Below are positions 37,285-46,113 of a DNA stretch of 64,000 nt, in pieces. This DNA comes from DASXKD01 sp963703605 (GTDB lineage: Bacteria > Actinomycetota > Actinomycetes > Streptosporangiales > Streptosporangiaceae), in NCBI GenBank assembly GCA_963703605.1, contig CAVPFC010000058.1, forward strand, positions 1 through 64,000, read 5' to 3'. The translations under genes were made by a program, and so were the position numbers. Below the pieces are notes generated by a model. That model saw only the letters and a program-made list of their open reading frames with translations, did no database searches and was not told where the DNA came from. Position 1 is the stretch's first letter; each line of letters starts with the position of its first letter.

Positions 37285-38522
37285 TTGACTGCCTCCCTGA
37301 CAGGCTGCGCGGGGCCGCCGGCTTGGCTGCCGCCCGCGGCCGGGGGTTTGCTGACGACGGGCATCTGGAGGGTGAACGTGGAGCCCACGCCCTCTTGGCT
37401 CCACACCGTGACCTTGCCACGGTGAGCTGCCATGACATGCTTTACGATGGCGAGTCCCAACCCGGTTCCGCCGGTGGCCCTGGACCGGGCCGGGTCCACC
37501 CGGTAGAACCGTTCGAAGATCCGCTCAAGGTCGCGCTCCGGGATCCCGATCCCCTGGTCCGCGACGCTGATCTGCGCCGAGCGGGTCCCGTCCCGGGATA
37601 CCGACACCACGACCCTGGTCCGGTCGGGGCTGTACGCCATGGCGTTGTCCAGCAGGTTCCGCAACGCGGTCACGAGAAGATCCTCGTCGCCGAGCACGAG
37701 CACCCGCTCGTCGCAGGCGGCCACCAGATCGATGCCGCGGGCGCTCGCCTTCATCCGGACCCGGTCCAGCGCCTCCGCCACCACCGCGGTCAGGTCCACC
37801 GGGATCGGGTCCGGGACCGGCTCGGCAGCCTGGATCCTGGACAGCGTGATCAGGTCCTGGACCAGGTAGGTCAGCCGCGACGCCTCTTGCCGCATCCGGC
37901 CCGCGAAACGCCGCACGGCCTCCGGGTCGTCGGCCGCCTCTTCCATGGTCTCCGCGAGCAGGGCGAGCGCGCCGACCGGGGTCTTGAGCTCGTGGCTGAT
38001 GTTGGCCACGAAGTCGCGGCGGACCTCCTCCACCCGACGGCTCTCCGTCTGGTCCTCAGCGAGCAGCAGGATCAGGCCATCGCCGCCGAGCGGCGCCGCA
38101 CGCACCGCGAAGCTGCTTCTCCGGCCGCCGAATGAGCTTCCGGACAGATCGATCTCGCCCTCGCGCGTCTCGCCGTCCCGCCGGACCTGCCGCACCAGGG
38201 CGAGGAACTCGCCGGCCATGAGCTGGCCGTCCTTGACCAATCCGAAGGCGCGCGCCGCCTGGCTTGCCATCAGCACCCGGTCGGCATTGTCGAGCACCAC
38301 GGCCGAGGACGAGAGCACCGAGAGGACCGACGCGACGCCGGAGGGTAGCCTGGTCGAACGCGGCCGGTCTGCGCTGGACTCGATATCAGCGACCCGCCCG
38401 CGGGTGGTCACCAGCAGGCCCTTGACGTGGCGGGGCATGACGTCGGCGCATGGCCGCCCGCACCCGCCGTCACGCGCGCGCTCACGCCTCGATCGTATGC
38501 GCACATCAGGCTGGGCGGCCAT
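37281..38522 (-). CDS. senX3: Sensor histidine kinase SenX3
   Basis: 413 residues from the ATG at 38522 (start uncertain; no ribosome-binding site, and MPRHVK at 38438 is an alternative). A PAS-like sensor segment (LSVLSSSAVVLDNADRVLMASQAA) leads to the H box RRDFVANISHELKTPVGALALLAETM, the N box LLDNAMAYSPD, and the G boxes ADQGIGIPE and GGTGLGLAIVKHV. Most SenX3 proteins begin with one or two membrane helices; none is visible in this N-terminus or in the other frames just upstream. It is the phosphodonor for RegX3. Confidence 0.93.
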   Translation of the reverse strand: MAAQPDVRIRSRRERARDGGCGRPCADVMPRHVKGLLVTTRGRVADIESSADRPRSTRLPSGVASVLSVLSSSAVVLDNADRVLMASQAARAFGLVKDGQLMAGEFLALVRQVRRDGETREGEIDLSGSSFGGRRSSFAVRAAPLGGDGLILLLAEDQTESRRVEEVRRDFVANISHELKTPVGALALLAETMEEAADDPEAVRRFAGRMRQEASRLTYLVQDLITLSRIQAAEPVPDPIPVDLTAVVAEALDRVRMKASARGIDLVAACDERVLVLGDEDLLVTALRNLLDNAMAYSPDRTRVVVSVSRDGTRSAQISVADQGIGIPERDLERIFERFYRVDPARSRATGGTGLGLAIVKHVMAAHRGKVTVWSQEGVGSTFTLQMPVVSKPPAAGGSQAGGPAQPVREAVK

Positions 38523-38675
38523 GGCCGCCGGATGCGTTCTCGGCGGTGTTCCTCAGGGATTCATACAAAGGTCACCTACTGGTCATGGCGGGCCAACGGG
38601 ACAAACGGCCCGGTGCTCGCGCTGGCATCCCGCCCGCCTCCCCTTCCCCCTTCTCTGGCGCACCCGCCGGCGAGG

Positions 38676-39419
38676 TCATCGCCCCTGGTCGCGCACGGCT
38701 TGGGCGGCGGCCGCCGCCGCCTCGGGGTCGAGGTACCGGCCGCCACGCAGCTTCGGCCGGAAGCTGTCGTCAAGCTCGTAGACCAGCGGGATGCCGGTGG
38801 GGATGTTGAGCCCGGCGATGTCGCCGTCGGCGATCTCGTCGAGATGCTTGACCAGCGCGCGCAGCGAGTTGCCGTGCGCCACCACCAGCACCACCCGGTC
38901 CGCCACCAGGTCGGGCACGATCGCGTCGTACCAGTAGGGAAGCAGCCGGTGCAGCACGTCGGCCAGGCATTCGGTGCGGGGCAGCAACTCCGGCGGCAGA
39001 TGCGCGTACCTGCGATCACCGGCCTGGGAGAGCGGGTCGTCGTCGGGCAGGGGCGGCGGCGGGACGTCGTAGGACCGCCGCCAGAGCATGAACTGCTCGT
39101 CGCCGAACTCCTGCCGCGTCTCGGCCTTGCTCTTGCCTTGCAGCGCACCGTAGTGACGCTCGTTGAGCCGCCATGACCTGGTTACCGGGAGCCAGAGCAG
39201 GCCCGCCTCGTCCAGCGCCAGGTTCGCGGTCTGGATGGCCCGGGTCAGCACCGAGGTGTGCACGACGTCGGGGCGGAGCCCGGCCTCCCGCAGCAGCCGG
39301 CCGCCCGCGGTGGCCTCGCGGGCGCCCGCGTCCGACAGCCCGACGTCGACCCAGCCGGTGAACAGGCCCTCGGCGTTCCACGTGCTCTCGCCGTGCCGAA
39401 GCAGCACCAGAGTGGACAT
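38676..39419 (-). CDS. gpmA: 2,3-bisphosphoglycerate-dependent phosphoglycerate mutase
   Basis: 247 residues. LVLLRHGESTWN contains the catalytic phospho-His, and RHYGALQG, HGNSLRALVKHLD and the C-terminal VYELDD complete the histidine-phosphatase fold of dPGM enzymes. It interconverts 3- and 2-phosphoglycerate in glycolysis. It sits between mshA (divergent) and senX3, the typical actinomycete neighbourhood. Confidence 0.95.
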   Translation of the reverse strand: MSTLVLLRHGESTWNAEGLFTGWVDVGLSDAGAREATAGGRLLREAGLRPDVVHTSVLTRAIQTANLALDEAGLLWLPVTRSWRLNERHYGALQGKSKAETRQEFGDEQFMLWRRSYDVPPPPLPDDDPLSQAGDRRYAHLPPELLPRTECLADVLHRLLPYWYDAIVPDLVADRVVLVVAHGNSLRALVKHLDEIADGDIAGLNIPTGIPLVYELDDSFRPKLRGGRYLDPEAAAAAAQAVRDQGR

Positions 39420-39609
39420 GGCGCCGAGCCTATCCGCCGCCGCCCGCCCGGTGACCCGAAGGCCGCGGCGCGACACCGGCGCTGCTGAGTTGCGCGGGCG
39501 GGTGCCGGCGTAAGACCGGCCCGGCCGCCGGGAACACGCGGTGCCCGTACGTGGTTGCAACGGGCGGAAACAGGCATGTCGGCAGCGTGTCCGTTTGGGC
39601 GGGAGGTGG

Positions 39610-40896
39610 ATGCTCGTGTCGCGACGCGTCCCCAGGCGGATCGCGACCATCAGCGTTCATACCTCGCCACTCGAGCAGCCCGGCACCGGCGACGCCGGCG
39701 GCCTCAACGTCTACGTGGTAGAGGTTGCCAAGCGCCTCGCCGGCCGCGGCATCGAGGTGGAGATCTTCACCCGCGCGGTGTCCCGCGACGCTCCCCCGGT
39801 GGCCGAACTGGTGCCGGGCGTGCTGGTCCGGCACGTGCCGGCCGGGCCGTTCGAAGAGCTCGACAAGGCGGACCTGCCCGCCCAGCTCTGCCAGTTCACC
39901 CTGGAGGTGCTCCGCACCGAGGCCGCTTACGCCCCGGGCCGGTACGACCTCGTGCACGGCCACTACTGGCTGTCCGGCCACGTCGGGGCGGTCGCCAAGG
40001 AGCGCTGGGGCGTCCCGTTCGTGCAGTCCATGCACACGCTGGGCAGGGTCAAGAACGCCGCGCTGGCACACGGCGACATGCGCGAGCCGGAGGTCCGGCT
40101 GCGCGGCGAGGCCGAGGTGGTCGCCGCCGCCGACCGGCTGGTCGCGAACACCGACGAGGAGGCCCGCCAGCTCGCCGGGCTCTACGACGCCGACCCGGCC
40201 AAGATCTGGACCGTCAACCCCGGCGTGGACCTGTCCATCTTCCGTCCCGGCTCGGTGCAAGAGACCAGGCGCCGGCTCGGCCTGCCCGAAGACGGCCAGG
40301 TCGTCGTCTTCGCGGGCCGGATCCAGCCGCTGAAGGCGCCGGACGTGGTGCTGCACGCGGCCGCGGCGCTGCTGCGTGACTGTCCCGAGCTGGCGGAGAC
40401 GCTCACGGTCGCGTTCGTGGGCGGGCCAAGCGGCACCGGGCGTGCCGATCCCGACCAGCTCACCGAGGTCTCCCACGCGCTGGGGATCGACCACGTGGTG
40501 CGGGTGGAGCCGCCCTGCCCGCAGTCGGAGCTCGCCGACTGGTACCGGGCGGCCACGGTGGTCATGGTGCCGTCCCACTCGGAATCCTTCGGCCTGGTCG
40601 CCGTCGAGGCCCAGGCCTGCGGCACGCCGGTGATCGCGGCGTCGGTAGGCGGCCTGCGCACCGCGGTGCAGGACGGCGTGTCCGGCATGCTCATCGACGG
40701 GCACGACCCGGCCAGCTACGCACGCGCGCTTCGCGAGCTGTTCGGCTCGCCCGAGCTGCGGGCGAGGCTGTCGCGGGGCGCGGTCGAGCACGCGAGCCGG
40801 TTTGGCTGGGCAGGCACGGTGGACCGGCTGCTCACCGTCTACAGCGGGGCGATGAGCACCTCGCTGCCTGCCGAGAGCTACACCCGCGCCGGCTGA
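39610..40896 (+). CDS. mshA: D-inositol-3-phosphate glycosyltransferase (mycothiol synthesis)
   Basis: About 428 residues of the GT4 fold. RRIATISVHTSPLEQPGTGDAGGLNVYVVEVAKRL in pieces is the nucleotide-sugar-donor end unique to MshA, HGHYWLSG follows, and the C-terminal domain has FAGRIQPLKAPDVVLHAA and the ESFGLVAVEAQACGTPVIA motif. It joins UDP-GlcNAc to inositol-3-phosphate, the first step of mycothiol. GGGAGG lies 3 nt before this ATG and 9 nt before an in-frame GTG at 39616, so the latter may be the true start. Confidence 0.95.
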   Translation: MLVSRRVPRRIATISVHTSPLEQPGTGDAGGLNVYVVEVAKRLAGRGIEVEIFTRAVSRDAPPVAELVPGVLVRHVPAGPFEELDKADLPAQLCQFTLEVLRTEAAYAPGRYDLVHGHYWLSGHVGAVAKERWGVPFVQSMHTLGRVKNAALAHGDMREPEVRLRGEAEVVAAADRLVANTDEEARQLAGLYDADPAKIWTVNPGVDLSIFRPGSVQETRRRLGLPEDGQVVVFAGRIQPLKAPDVVLHAAAALLRDCPELAETLTVAFVGGPSGTGRADPDQLTEVSHALGIDHVVRVEPPCPQSELADWYRAATVVMVPSHSESFGLVAVEAQACGTPVIAASVGGLRTAVQDGVSGMLIDGHDPASYARALRELFGSPELRARLSRGAVEHASRFGWAGTVDRLLTVYSGAMSTSLPAESYTRAG

Positions 40897-41013
40897 TTCC
40901 CGCCAGGGCCGGGGAAAACCCGTGCCGCCGCGCCGCGACCGGGGACGGCCCGGCCCGATGGCCCGGGCGCCGCTCGGCGTGGAGTGTCGGCGGCCGGTGA
41001 TAGCTTGCCGGGC

Positions 41014-41811
41014 GTGAACCGGACGGATCGGCTCTACGCGCTGGTCGAGGAGTTGCGGGCGGTGGCGCCCCGGCCGCGGTCGGCACAGCAACTGGCGCGG
41101 AAGTACGAGGTCAGCACCCGCACGATCGAACGGGACATCCTGGCGCTACAGGACGCCAGCGTGCCGATCTACGCGCAGGCCGGACGGCACGGTGGCTACG
41201 TGATCGACAAGACGTTCACGCTGCCGCCGGTCAACTTCACGGCGGCCGAGATGGTGGCGATAGCGGTGTCCCTGGCCGGGGCGGAGGGGACGCCGTTCGC
41301 CTTCGCGAGCCGGAGCGCACTGCGCAAGGTGCTGGCCGTCGCCCCGGCCGGGGAACTGGCCGAGGCGGCGGAGCTGATGGACCGGATCCGGCTGATCGAC
41401 ACCGGCCGGCCGGCCGGAAGCGGGCCGCCGGCGGGCGGCGCGGCGGCGCCGGTCGCCACCGACGGCGGGCGCCCCGCCGGGGCGGCAGCGGCCATGCCCG
41501 CGGGCGCGAAAAAGGCCGTCCCGCTGGTGATCCAGGAGGCGATTGCCACCCGGCACGTCCTGCTGATCGACTACCGCGACCGGCGGGATGCCGTGACCGC
41601 CCGCGAGGTGGAACCGGTGGCGTTCGGCGGCACGCAGGCGCACTGGTACCTGCTGGCCTGGTGCCGCCTGCGGGACGCTGGGCGGGCCTTCCGCATGGAC
41701 CGGATCGTCGCCGCGGTGGACACCGGTGAGCCCGCGCCGCACCGCTCCTACGCCGACCTGAACGTGGACGTCCCGCATGCCCTCGTCCGCGTGCCCGATC
41801 TCGCGGGCTGA
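41014..41811 (+). CDS. WYL-domain HTH transcriptional regulator
   Basis: 265 residues with a GTG start. N-terminal winged HTH (RLYALVEELRAVAPRPRSAQQLARKYEVSTRTIERDILALQ in part) of the YafY type, then the WYL domain with IDYRDRRD and WYLLAWCRLRDAGRAFRMDRI. A low-complexity Gly/Ala/Pro stretch separates the two. WYL proteins sense small ligands such as nucleotides. It has no obvious target nearby; its gene lies between mshA and the YbjN gene. Confidence 0.88.
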   Translation: MNRTDRLYALVEELRAVAPRPRSAQQLARKYEVSTRTIERDILALQDASVPIYAQAGRHGGYVIDKTFTLPPVNFTAAEMVAIAVSLAGAEGTPFAFASRSALRKVLAVAPAGELAEAAELMDRIRLIDTGRPAGSGPPAGGAAAPVATDGGRPAGAAAAMPAGAKKAVPLVIQEAIATRHVLLIDYRDRRDAVTAREVEPVAFGGTQAHWYLLAWCRLRDAGRAFRMDRIVAAVDTGEPAPHRSYADLNVDVPHALVRVPDLAG

Positions 41812-42047
41812 AACGGCCGCGCGCGGGGCGCGGAGTGAAAGGGGGCAGCGCCCCGGCATCACGGGGCGTGGGCGGGGCGCACCGGGGTGGTTCTCATCCC
41901 CGCATTGTGACCGGCGCGGGCCGTGCCCGCCCGGGCGGCGGCGTGGGTGGGGTGGGGCCAGAAACAGCAGAGTCGCGGTCCCGAGGGTCCCTGGAGCCCA
42001 CCGATGGCCCGCCGGCTTGGCAGGATGAGCCACATGAGGCGATACGC

Positions 42048-42554
42048 GTGACGCCGGTCCAGGCCGAGGCCGCGGCCGCCATCGAGGCGGCCCTCGCCGG
42101 GCTCGGGCTCGTGCCCGAGTCGCCGGAGCCGGGCAGCTACCTGGTCCGGCTCGAAGGCCAGCGCAAGCTAGCCACGATGACCTGGCTCATCGCGGGCACC
42201 CACAGCCTGCACGTGGAGGCGTTCTTCTGCCGCAAGCCGGACGAGAACCAGGCCCGCTTCTACCGGTTCCTGCTGGAGCGCAACGGCCGGATGTACGGCG
42301 TTCACTTCGCCGTCGACGGCCAGGGCGACGTCTACCTGACCGGGCGCCAGCCGCTGGAGTCGGTATCCGCCGCGGAGATCGACCGGCTGCTCGGCTGTGT
42401 GCTCAGCTACTCCGATGACAACTTCAACGCCGCGCTGGCCATCGGCTTCGAATCGTCGATCCGCAGGGAGTGGGCGTGGCGGGTCAAGCGCGGTGAGAGC
42501 ACGGCGAACCTGCGCGCCTTCGCCCGCTTCGCCGGCCCGGGCAACGCACCCTGA
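42048..42554 (+). CDS. YbjN-domain protein
   Basis: 168 residues from a GTG with GAGG upstream. The sequence LATMTWLIAGTHSLHVEAFF, RFYRFLLERNGRMYGVHFAVDGQGDVYLTGR and LDRLLGCVL-like segments are typical of the actinomycete YbjN family, which shares the fold of type III secretion chaperones. In actinomycetes this gene is often found next to mshA, as here. Role unknown, perhaps in stress response. Confidence 0.82.
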   Translation: MTPVQAEAAAAIEAALAGLGLVPESPEPGSYLVRLEGQRKLATMTWLIAGTHSLHVEAFFCRKPDENQARFYRFLLERNGRMYGVHFAVDGQGDVYLTGRQPLESVSAAEIDRLLGCVLSYSDDNFNAALAIGFESSIRREWAWRVKRGESTANLRAFARFAGPGNAP

Positions 42555-42581
42555 CCGCGGCCGTGGCGGACGGACAGCGGG

Positions 42582-42863
42582 TCAGGATTTGACCAGGCGG
42601 CTGATGGCCTCGGCCGCCTCGCGCACCGACTCCGCGCCCTCGTCGCCGCCCTTGCGCACGGCTTCGGTGACGCACTGGCCGAGGTGGTCTTCGAGCAGCC
42701 CGAGCGCGACCGCCTGGAGCGCCCTCGTCACCGCCGAGACCTGGGTGAGCACGTCGATGCAGTAGACGTCCTCGTCGACCATGCGGGCGATCCCGCGCAC
42801 CTGGCCCTCGATGCGGCGCAGCCGCTTCAGGTAGGCGTCCTTGTCCTGGGTGTAACCGCGCAT
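42582..42863 (-). CDS. CsoR-family metal-sensing repressor
   Basis: 93 residues, all-helical. The copper-site Cys-His-Cys set is present as C35 (YCIDVLTQ), H60 and C64 (EDHLGQC), and the N-terminus has the usual RLRRIEGQVRGIARM. By family it represses metal-efflux genes until Cu(I) binds. It is divergent from the CoA-transferase gene (117-nt gap) and I see no typical GC-rich CsoR box there, so its targets may be elsewhere. Confidence 0.85.
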   Translation of the reverse strand: MRGYTQDKDAYLKRLRRIEGQVRGIARMVDEDVYCIDVLTQVSAVTRALQAVALGLLEDHLGQCVTEAVRKGGDEGAESVREAAEAISRLVKS

Positions 42864-42980
42864 GCTGTGACCTTACGCGGCCACCGTGGATCCGCCCAAG
42901 AAAGCACCGGGCAGGACGGCCGCCGCCCACAATCGAGCGCCCCGCCGCCCCGGCCTGGCGCGGCATGACAAGCTTGCGCC

Positions 42981-44129
42981 GTGGATAGTGGCACAGGCCC
43001 CCTGCATGGGTTGAAGGTCATCGAGATTGCCAGCCTGGCGCCGGCGCCGTTCGGGTGCATGGTCCTCGCCGATCTGGGCGCGGACGTGTTGCGGATCGAC
43101 CGCCCCGACCGGTCGGGGCGCCAGCAGTTGCCGCCGGTCGACCCGCTGGGCCGCAGCCGCAGATCGGTCCGGCTCGACCTGAAGAACCCAGCCGGGGTGG
43201 ACATCCTGCTCCGCCTGGCCGACGAGGCCGACGTGCTGGTGGAGGCGTTCCGGCCCGGGGTGGCCGAGCGGCTCGGCTGCGGCCCCGCGGTTTGCGCGGA
43301 ACGGAACCCGCGGCTGGTGTACGCCCGGATGACCGGCTGGGGCCAGGAGGGCCCGCTGGCGGCCACGGCAGGGCACGACATCGACTACATCGCGGTGTCG
43401 GGCAGCCTGGAACCGATCGGCCGGGAGGGTGAGCGCCCCGTGCCGCCGCTGAACCTGATCGGGGACTTCGGCGGGGGCGGGATGCTGCTCGTGGTCGGCG
43501 TGCTCGCCGCCCTGCTGGAGCGGCAGCGGTCCGGCCTGGGACAGGTCATCGACGTGGCGATGGTAGACGGGTCCGCGATGCTCGCCTCGTTCCTCTACGG
43601 GCTCCTGGCCGCGGGCGCGTGGCAGGAGGGGCGGGGAAGGAACGTGCTGGACGGCGGCGCGCCCTTCTACGACACCTACACGACCGCCGACGGTCGCTAC
43701 ATGGCGGTGGGCGCCCTCGAGCCCAAGTTCTACGCCGAGCTGCTGGCCGGTCTCGGCCTGGACGAGGCGGGCCTGCCCGCCCAGTACGACCGCTCCGGCT
43801 GGCCGGAGTTGCGGGCCCGGTTCACCGAGGCGTTCGCCGGGCGCACCCAGGCGCAGTGGGAGGCGGCGTTCGCGGGCTCGGACGCGTGCGTGGCTCCGGT
43901 GGTCAGGCCGCAGGACGCCCCCGCCCACCCGCACAACGCCGCCCGCGGCACGTTCGTCGACGTCGGCGGCGTGGTCCAGCCCGGGCCCGCGCCCCGGTTC
44001 TCCCGTACCCCGTGCGGCCCGCCCACGCCGCCGGTCCGGCCGGGCAGCGACACCCGGGCGGTCCTGGCCGAGCTGGGGCTGACCGGCGCCGAGATCACCG
44101 CCCTGCGCGACAGCGGCGCCGTCGGCTGA
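42981..44129 (+). CDS. Alpha-methylacyl-CoA racemase / CaiB-BaiF CoA transferase
   Basis: 382 residues with a GTG start. The N-terminal GLKVIEIASLAPAPFGCMVLADLGADVLRID opens the family. The racemase pair is visible as His132 (AGHDIDYIAVSG) and Asp162 (LNLIGDFGGGGM), which matches Mycobacterium MCR (His126/Asp156) and argues for racemase rather than transferase. It would epimerise 2-methylacyl-CoA, for example in branched fatty-acid or sterol side-chain breakdown. It lies next to the metal repressor with no clear functional link. Confidence 0.88.
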   Translation: MDSGTGPLHGLKVIEIASLAPAPFGCMVLADLGADVLRIDRPDRSGRQQLPPVDPLGRSRRSVRLDLKNPAGVDILLRLADEADVLVEAFRPGVAERLGCGPAVCAERNPRLVYARMTGWGQEGPLAATAGHDIDYIAVSGSLEPIGREGERPVPPLNLIGDFGGGGMLLVVGVLAALLERQRSGLGQVIDVAMVDGSAMLASFLYGLLAAGAWQEGRGRNVLDGGAPFYDTYTTADGRYMAVGALEPKFYAELLAGLGLDEAGLPAQYDRSGWPELRARFTEAFAGRTQAQWEAAFAGSDACVAPVVRPQDAPAHPHNAARGTFVDVGGVVQPGPAPRFSRTPCGPPTPPVRPGSDTRAVLAELGLTGAEITALRDSGAVG

Positions 44130-44199
44130 CCCGCCCGGCCCGTGCCCGGCGGCCGTTATCGGTGCCTTACGCTCCCGGCGTGGCCATCGACGCCGTCAC

Positions 44200-44218
44200 C
44201 GGGCCGTGGACCGGCCCG
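44200..44218. terminator. Hairpin between convergent racemase and NRAMP genes
   Basis: CGGGCCG, 5-nt loop, CGGCCCG in the gap between two converging genes. Placement suggests a terminator; no T-run. Confidence 0.35.
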
Positions 44219-44232
44219 CCCGAGCGCGCCGC

Positions 44233-46113
44233 TCAGCCGCCGCCGAGCTGGACCGCCTTGACGATCAGGAGCAGCACCGAGACGATCAGGTAGCTGCGCA
44301 GCACGACCATGCCCAGCCTGGTGGCGGGGTTCCATACAACGGGCTTGAGCAGGGCCAGCGGCGGCATCCGCCAGTTGAGCCGCTGCTCGGGCGTCAGCTG
44401 GACCACGGCCGGCCGGTCCACCGGACCGGCGCGCGCCTGCCGGACCCGCAGCCAGACCGCCCCGACCGCCACGCACCCGACCAGGACGGCGGCCACCCAC
44501 AGCGCCGCCGCAGAGGCCGCAAGGTGTGAGAACACGGTGGTCACCACGAGAATGCCGGACAGTTCGAGCAACGTGGCGATGATCACTATGGCCACCACGT
44601 TCAGCCAGTGCTTGTTCACCCACGGCCCGAGCACTTCCCGGTCGTTGCAGAGCAGCAGCAGGAACGCGCTCGCGCTGGGCAGCAGCACCCCGGCCAGGGC
44701 CTGCACGCTGGTAGTGATCAGTCCGAGCGGCGCCTTGGGGATGAGCACCATGCCCGCGGCCACCACCACGAGAGCGGCGTAGCTCAGGTAGAACGGCCTG
44801 GCGTCGCGGAACCTACGGTGCAGCGAGTGCTTCAGGCCGAACACGTCACCGAACGCATAGCTGGTGGACAAGGTCACGGCCGAGGCGCCGATGATACTCG
44901 CGTCGAGAAGGACGATCGAGAACAGCGCGCCGTACCAGTAGCCGTGGTTGCTGAGCGCGTTGGCGACGCCCAGGGCGTCGGTGAAGTGCCCCACCAGCGA
45001 GGTCCCGCGGACGGCAAAGTCTGCGATGACCACGACGGCGCCAGCGCCGACGATCACCACGAACGCGCCCAGCGTCGTGTCGGCCCGCTCGTAGCCGATA
45101 AACCGGGGCGTGATGCGCTTATCGACGACGTTGGACTGCTGGAAGAACAGCTGCCAAGGAGCCACGGTGGTACCCACGATCGCGATGATGAGCAGGATCG
45201 CGGTCGAGCTGGCGCCGCCCTGGATGCCCGGCACCACGAGGTGGTAGGCGATCGAGCCGTAATGCGGTCCCGACGCAAGGGCCAGCGGGTAGAGCACCAG
45301 GCTGGTCCCGATGAACAGGAAGATCGCCCGTTCCCACCGGCGAAAGCTACCGCTCGCGGTGATGCCTACCAGCAAGACGGCGGCCACCGGCACCGAGATG
45401 TAGGGGCTGACGCCGAAGTAGCGCAGGGCGAGCGATACGCCGATGAACTCGGTCACGATGGTCAGGAAGTTGAGCAGGAACAGGTCCCCGACGCTGAACC
45501 AGCCCCAGAACCTGCCGAACCGCTCGTTGATCAGCCGGGCGTGCCCCACACCGGTAACCGCGCCCAGCCGGACGACCATCTCCTGGTTGACAATCAGCAC
45601 GGGGATCAGCAGCAGCAGTACCCAGAGCAGGCTGTAGCCGTAGTTCTGGCCCGCCTGGGCGTAGGTGGACACCCCGCCCGCGTCATTGTCCCCCACCATG
45701 ACGATCAGGCCCGGGCCCATGATGGCCAGGAACGTGATCAGCCGTGCCCGCCAGCCGCTGCGCTGCTCCTCGCCGACCCGGATCCGGCCGAGGGCACCCT
45801 CGATGTCGCCCAGATGCGCATCGTCCAGGACGGCGCTGGGCCGGGCCAGGGTCTGCTGTCCGGCCGGCGAGCCCGGCGCCGGCCCGGATGCGGGCGCCGC
45901 GGCCCCGCCGGGCACCGGCGCATGCGGCCCGGCCTGGCGGGCGGCGGGCTGCGGGCGGTCCGGCGCCGGCGGTCGTGGCGCGGCCTCGGCCCGCTGGGGC
46001 GATGGCTCAGCCCGCTGGGGCGATGGCTCAGCCCGCTGCGGAACGGGGGGGCTGGACTCGGCCGGCGGCGGCCTGGCCTGCTGGTCCTCCGGCTGCTCGC
46101 GGCCTGCCGTCAT
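44233..46113 (-). CDS. NRAMP-superfamily transporter, magnesium-type metal site (NRMT-like)
   Basis: 626 residues: an N-terminal disordered tail with three PSPQRAE repeats (about 110 residues), then about 11-12 membrane helices. In helix 1 the canonical DPGN is replaced by DAGG (MGPGLIVMVGDNDAGG), and in helix 6 the metal-selecting Met-Pro-His is Ala-Pro-Trp (GTTVAPWQLFFQQ). Loss of that Met is the mark of the NRAMP-related magnesium transporters described from Eggerthella. Its ATG overlaps the stop of the PRC/MgtE_N/CBS gene upstream (ATGA), so the two are made together. I infer Mg2+ (or another hard divalent cation) uptake; the ion has not been shown. Confidence 0.85.
   Translation of the reverse strand: MTAGREQPEDQQARPPPAESSPPVPQRAEPSPQRAEPSPQRAEAAPRPPAPDRPQPAARQAGPHAPVPGGAAAPASGPAPGSPAGQQTLARPSAVLDDAHLGDIEGALGRIRVGEEQRSGWRARLITFLAIMGPGLIVMVGDNDAGGVSTYAQAGQNYGYSLLWVLLLLIPVLIVNQEMVVRLGAVTGVGHARLINERFGRFWGWFSVGDLFLLNFLTIVTEFIGVSLALRYFGVSPYISVPVAAVLLVGITASGSFRRWERAIFLFIGTSLVLYPLALASGPHYGSIAYHLVVPGIQGGASSTAILLIIAIVGTTVAPWQLFFQQSNVVDKRITPRFIGYERADTTLGAFVVIVGAGAVVVIADFAVRGTSLVGHFTDALGVANALSNHGYWYGALFSIVLLDASIIGASAVTLSTSYAFGDVFGLKHSLHRRFRDARPFYLSYAALVVVAAGMVLIPKAPLGLITTSVQALAGVLLPSASAFLLLLCNDREVLGPWVNKHWLNVVAIVIIATLLELSGILVVTTVFSHLAASAAALWVAAVLVGCVAVGAVWLRVRQARAGPVDRPAVVQLTPEQRLNWRMPPLALLKPVVWNPATRLGMVVLRSYLIVSVLLLIVKAVQLGGG
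45991..46041. repeat. 21-bp tandem repeat in the NRAMP N-terminus
   Basis: Two exact 21-nt copies (45991-46011, 46012-46032) and a partial third. They encode the PQRAEPS units of the cytoplasmic tail. Confidence 0.85.

Noticed and set aside
38523..38675. Extra gene between senX3 and gpmA
   Set aside because: No frame looks like protein; these are shadows of the flanking genes.
42864..42980. CsoR operator in the gap before the CoA racemase gene
   Set aside because: No GC-rich palindrome of the known CsoR-box type is visible.
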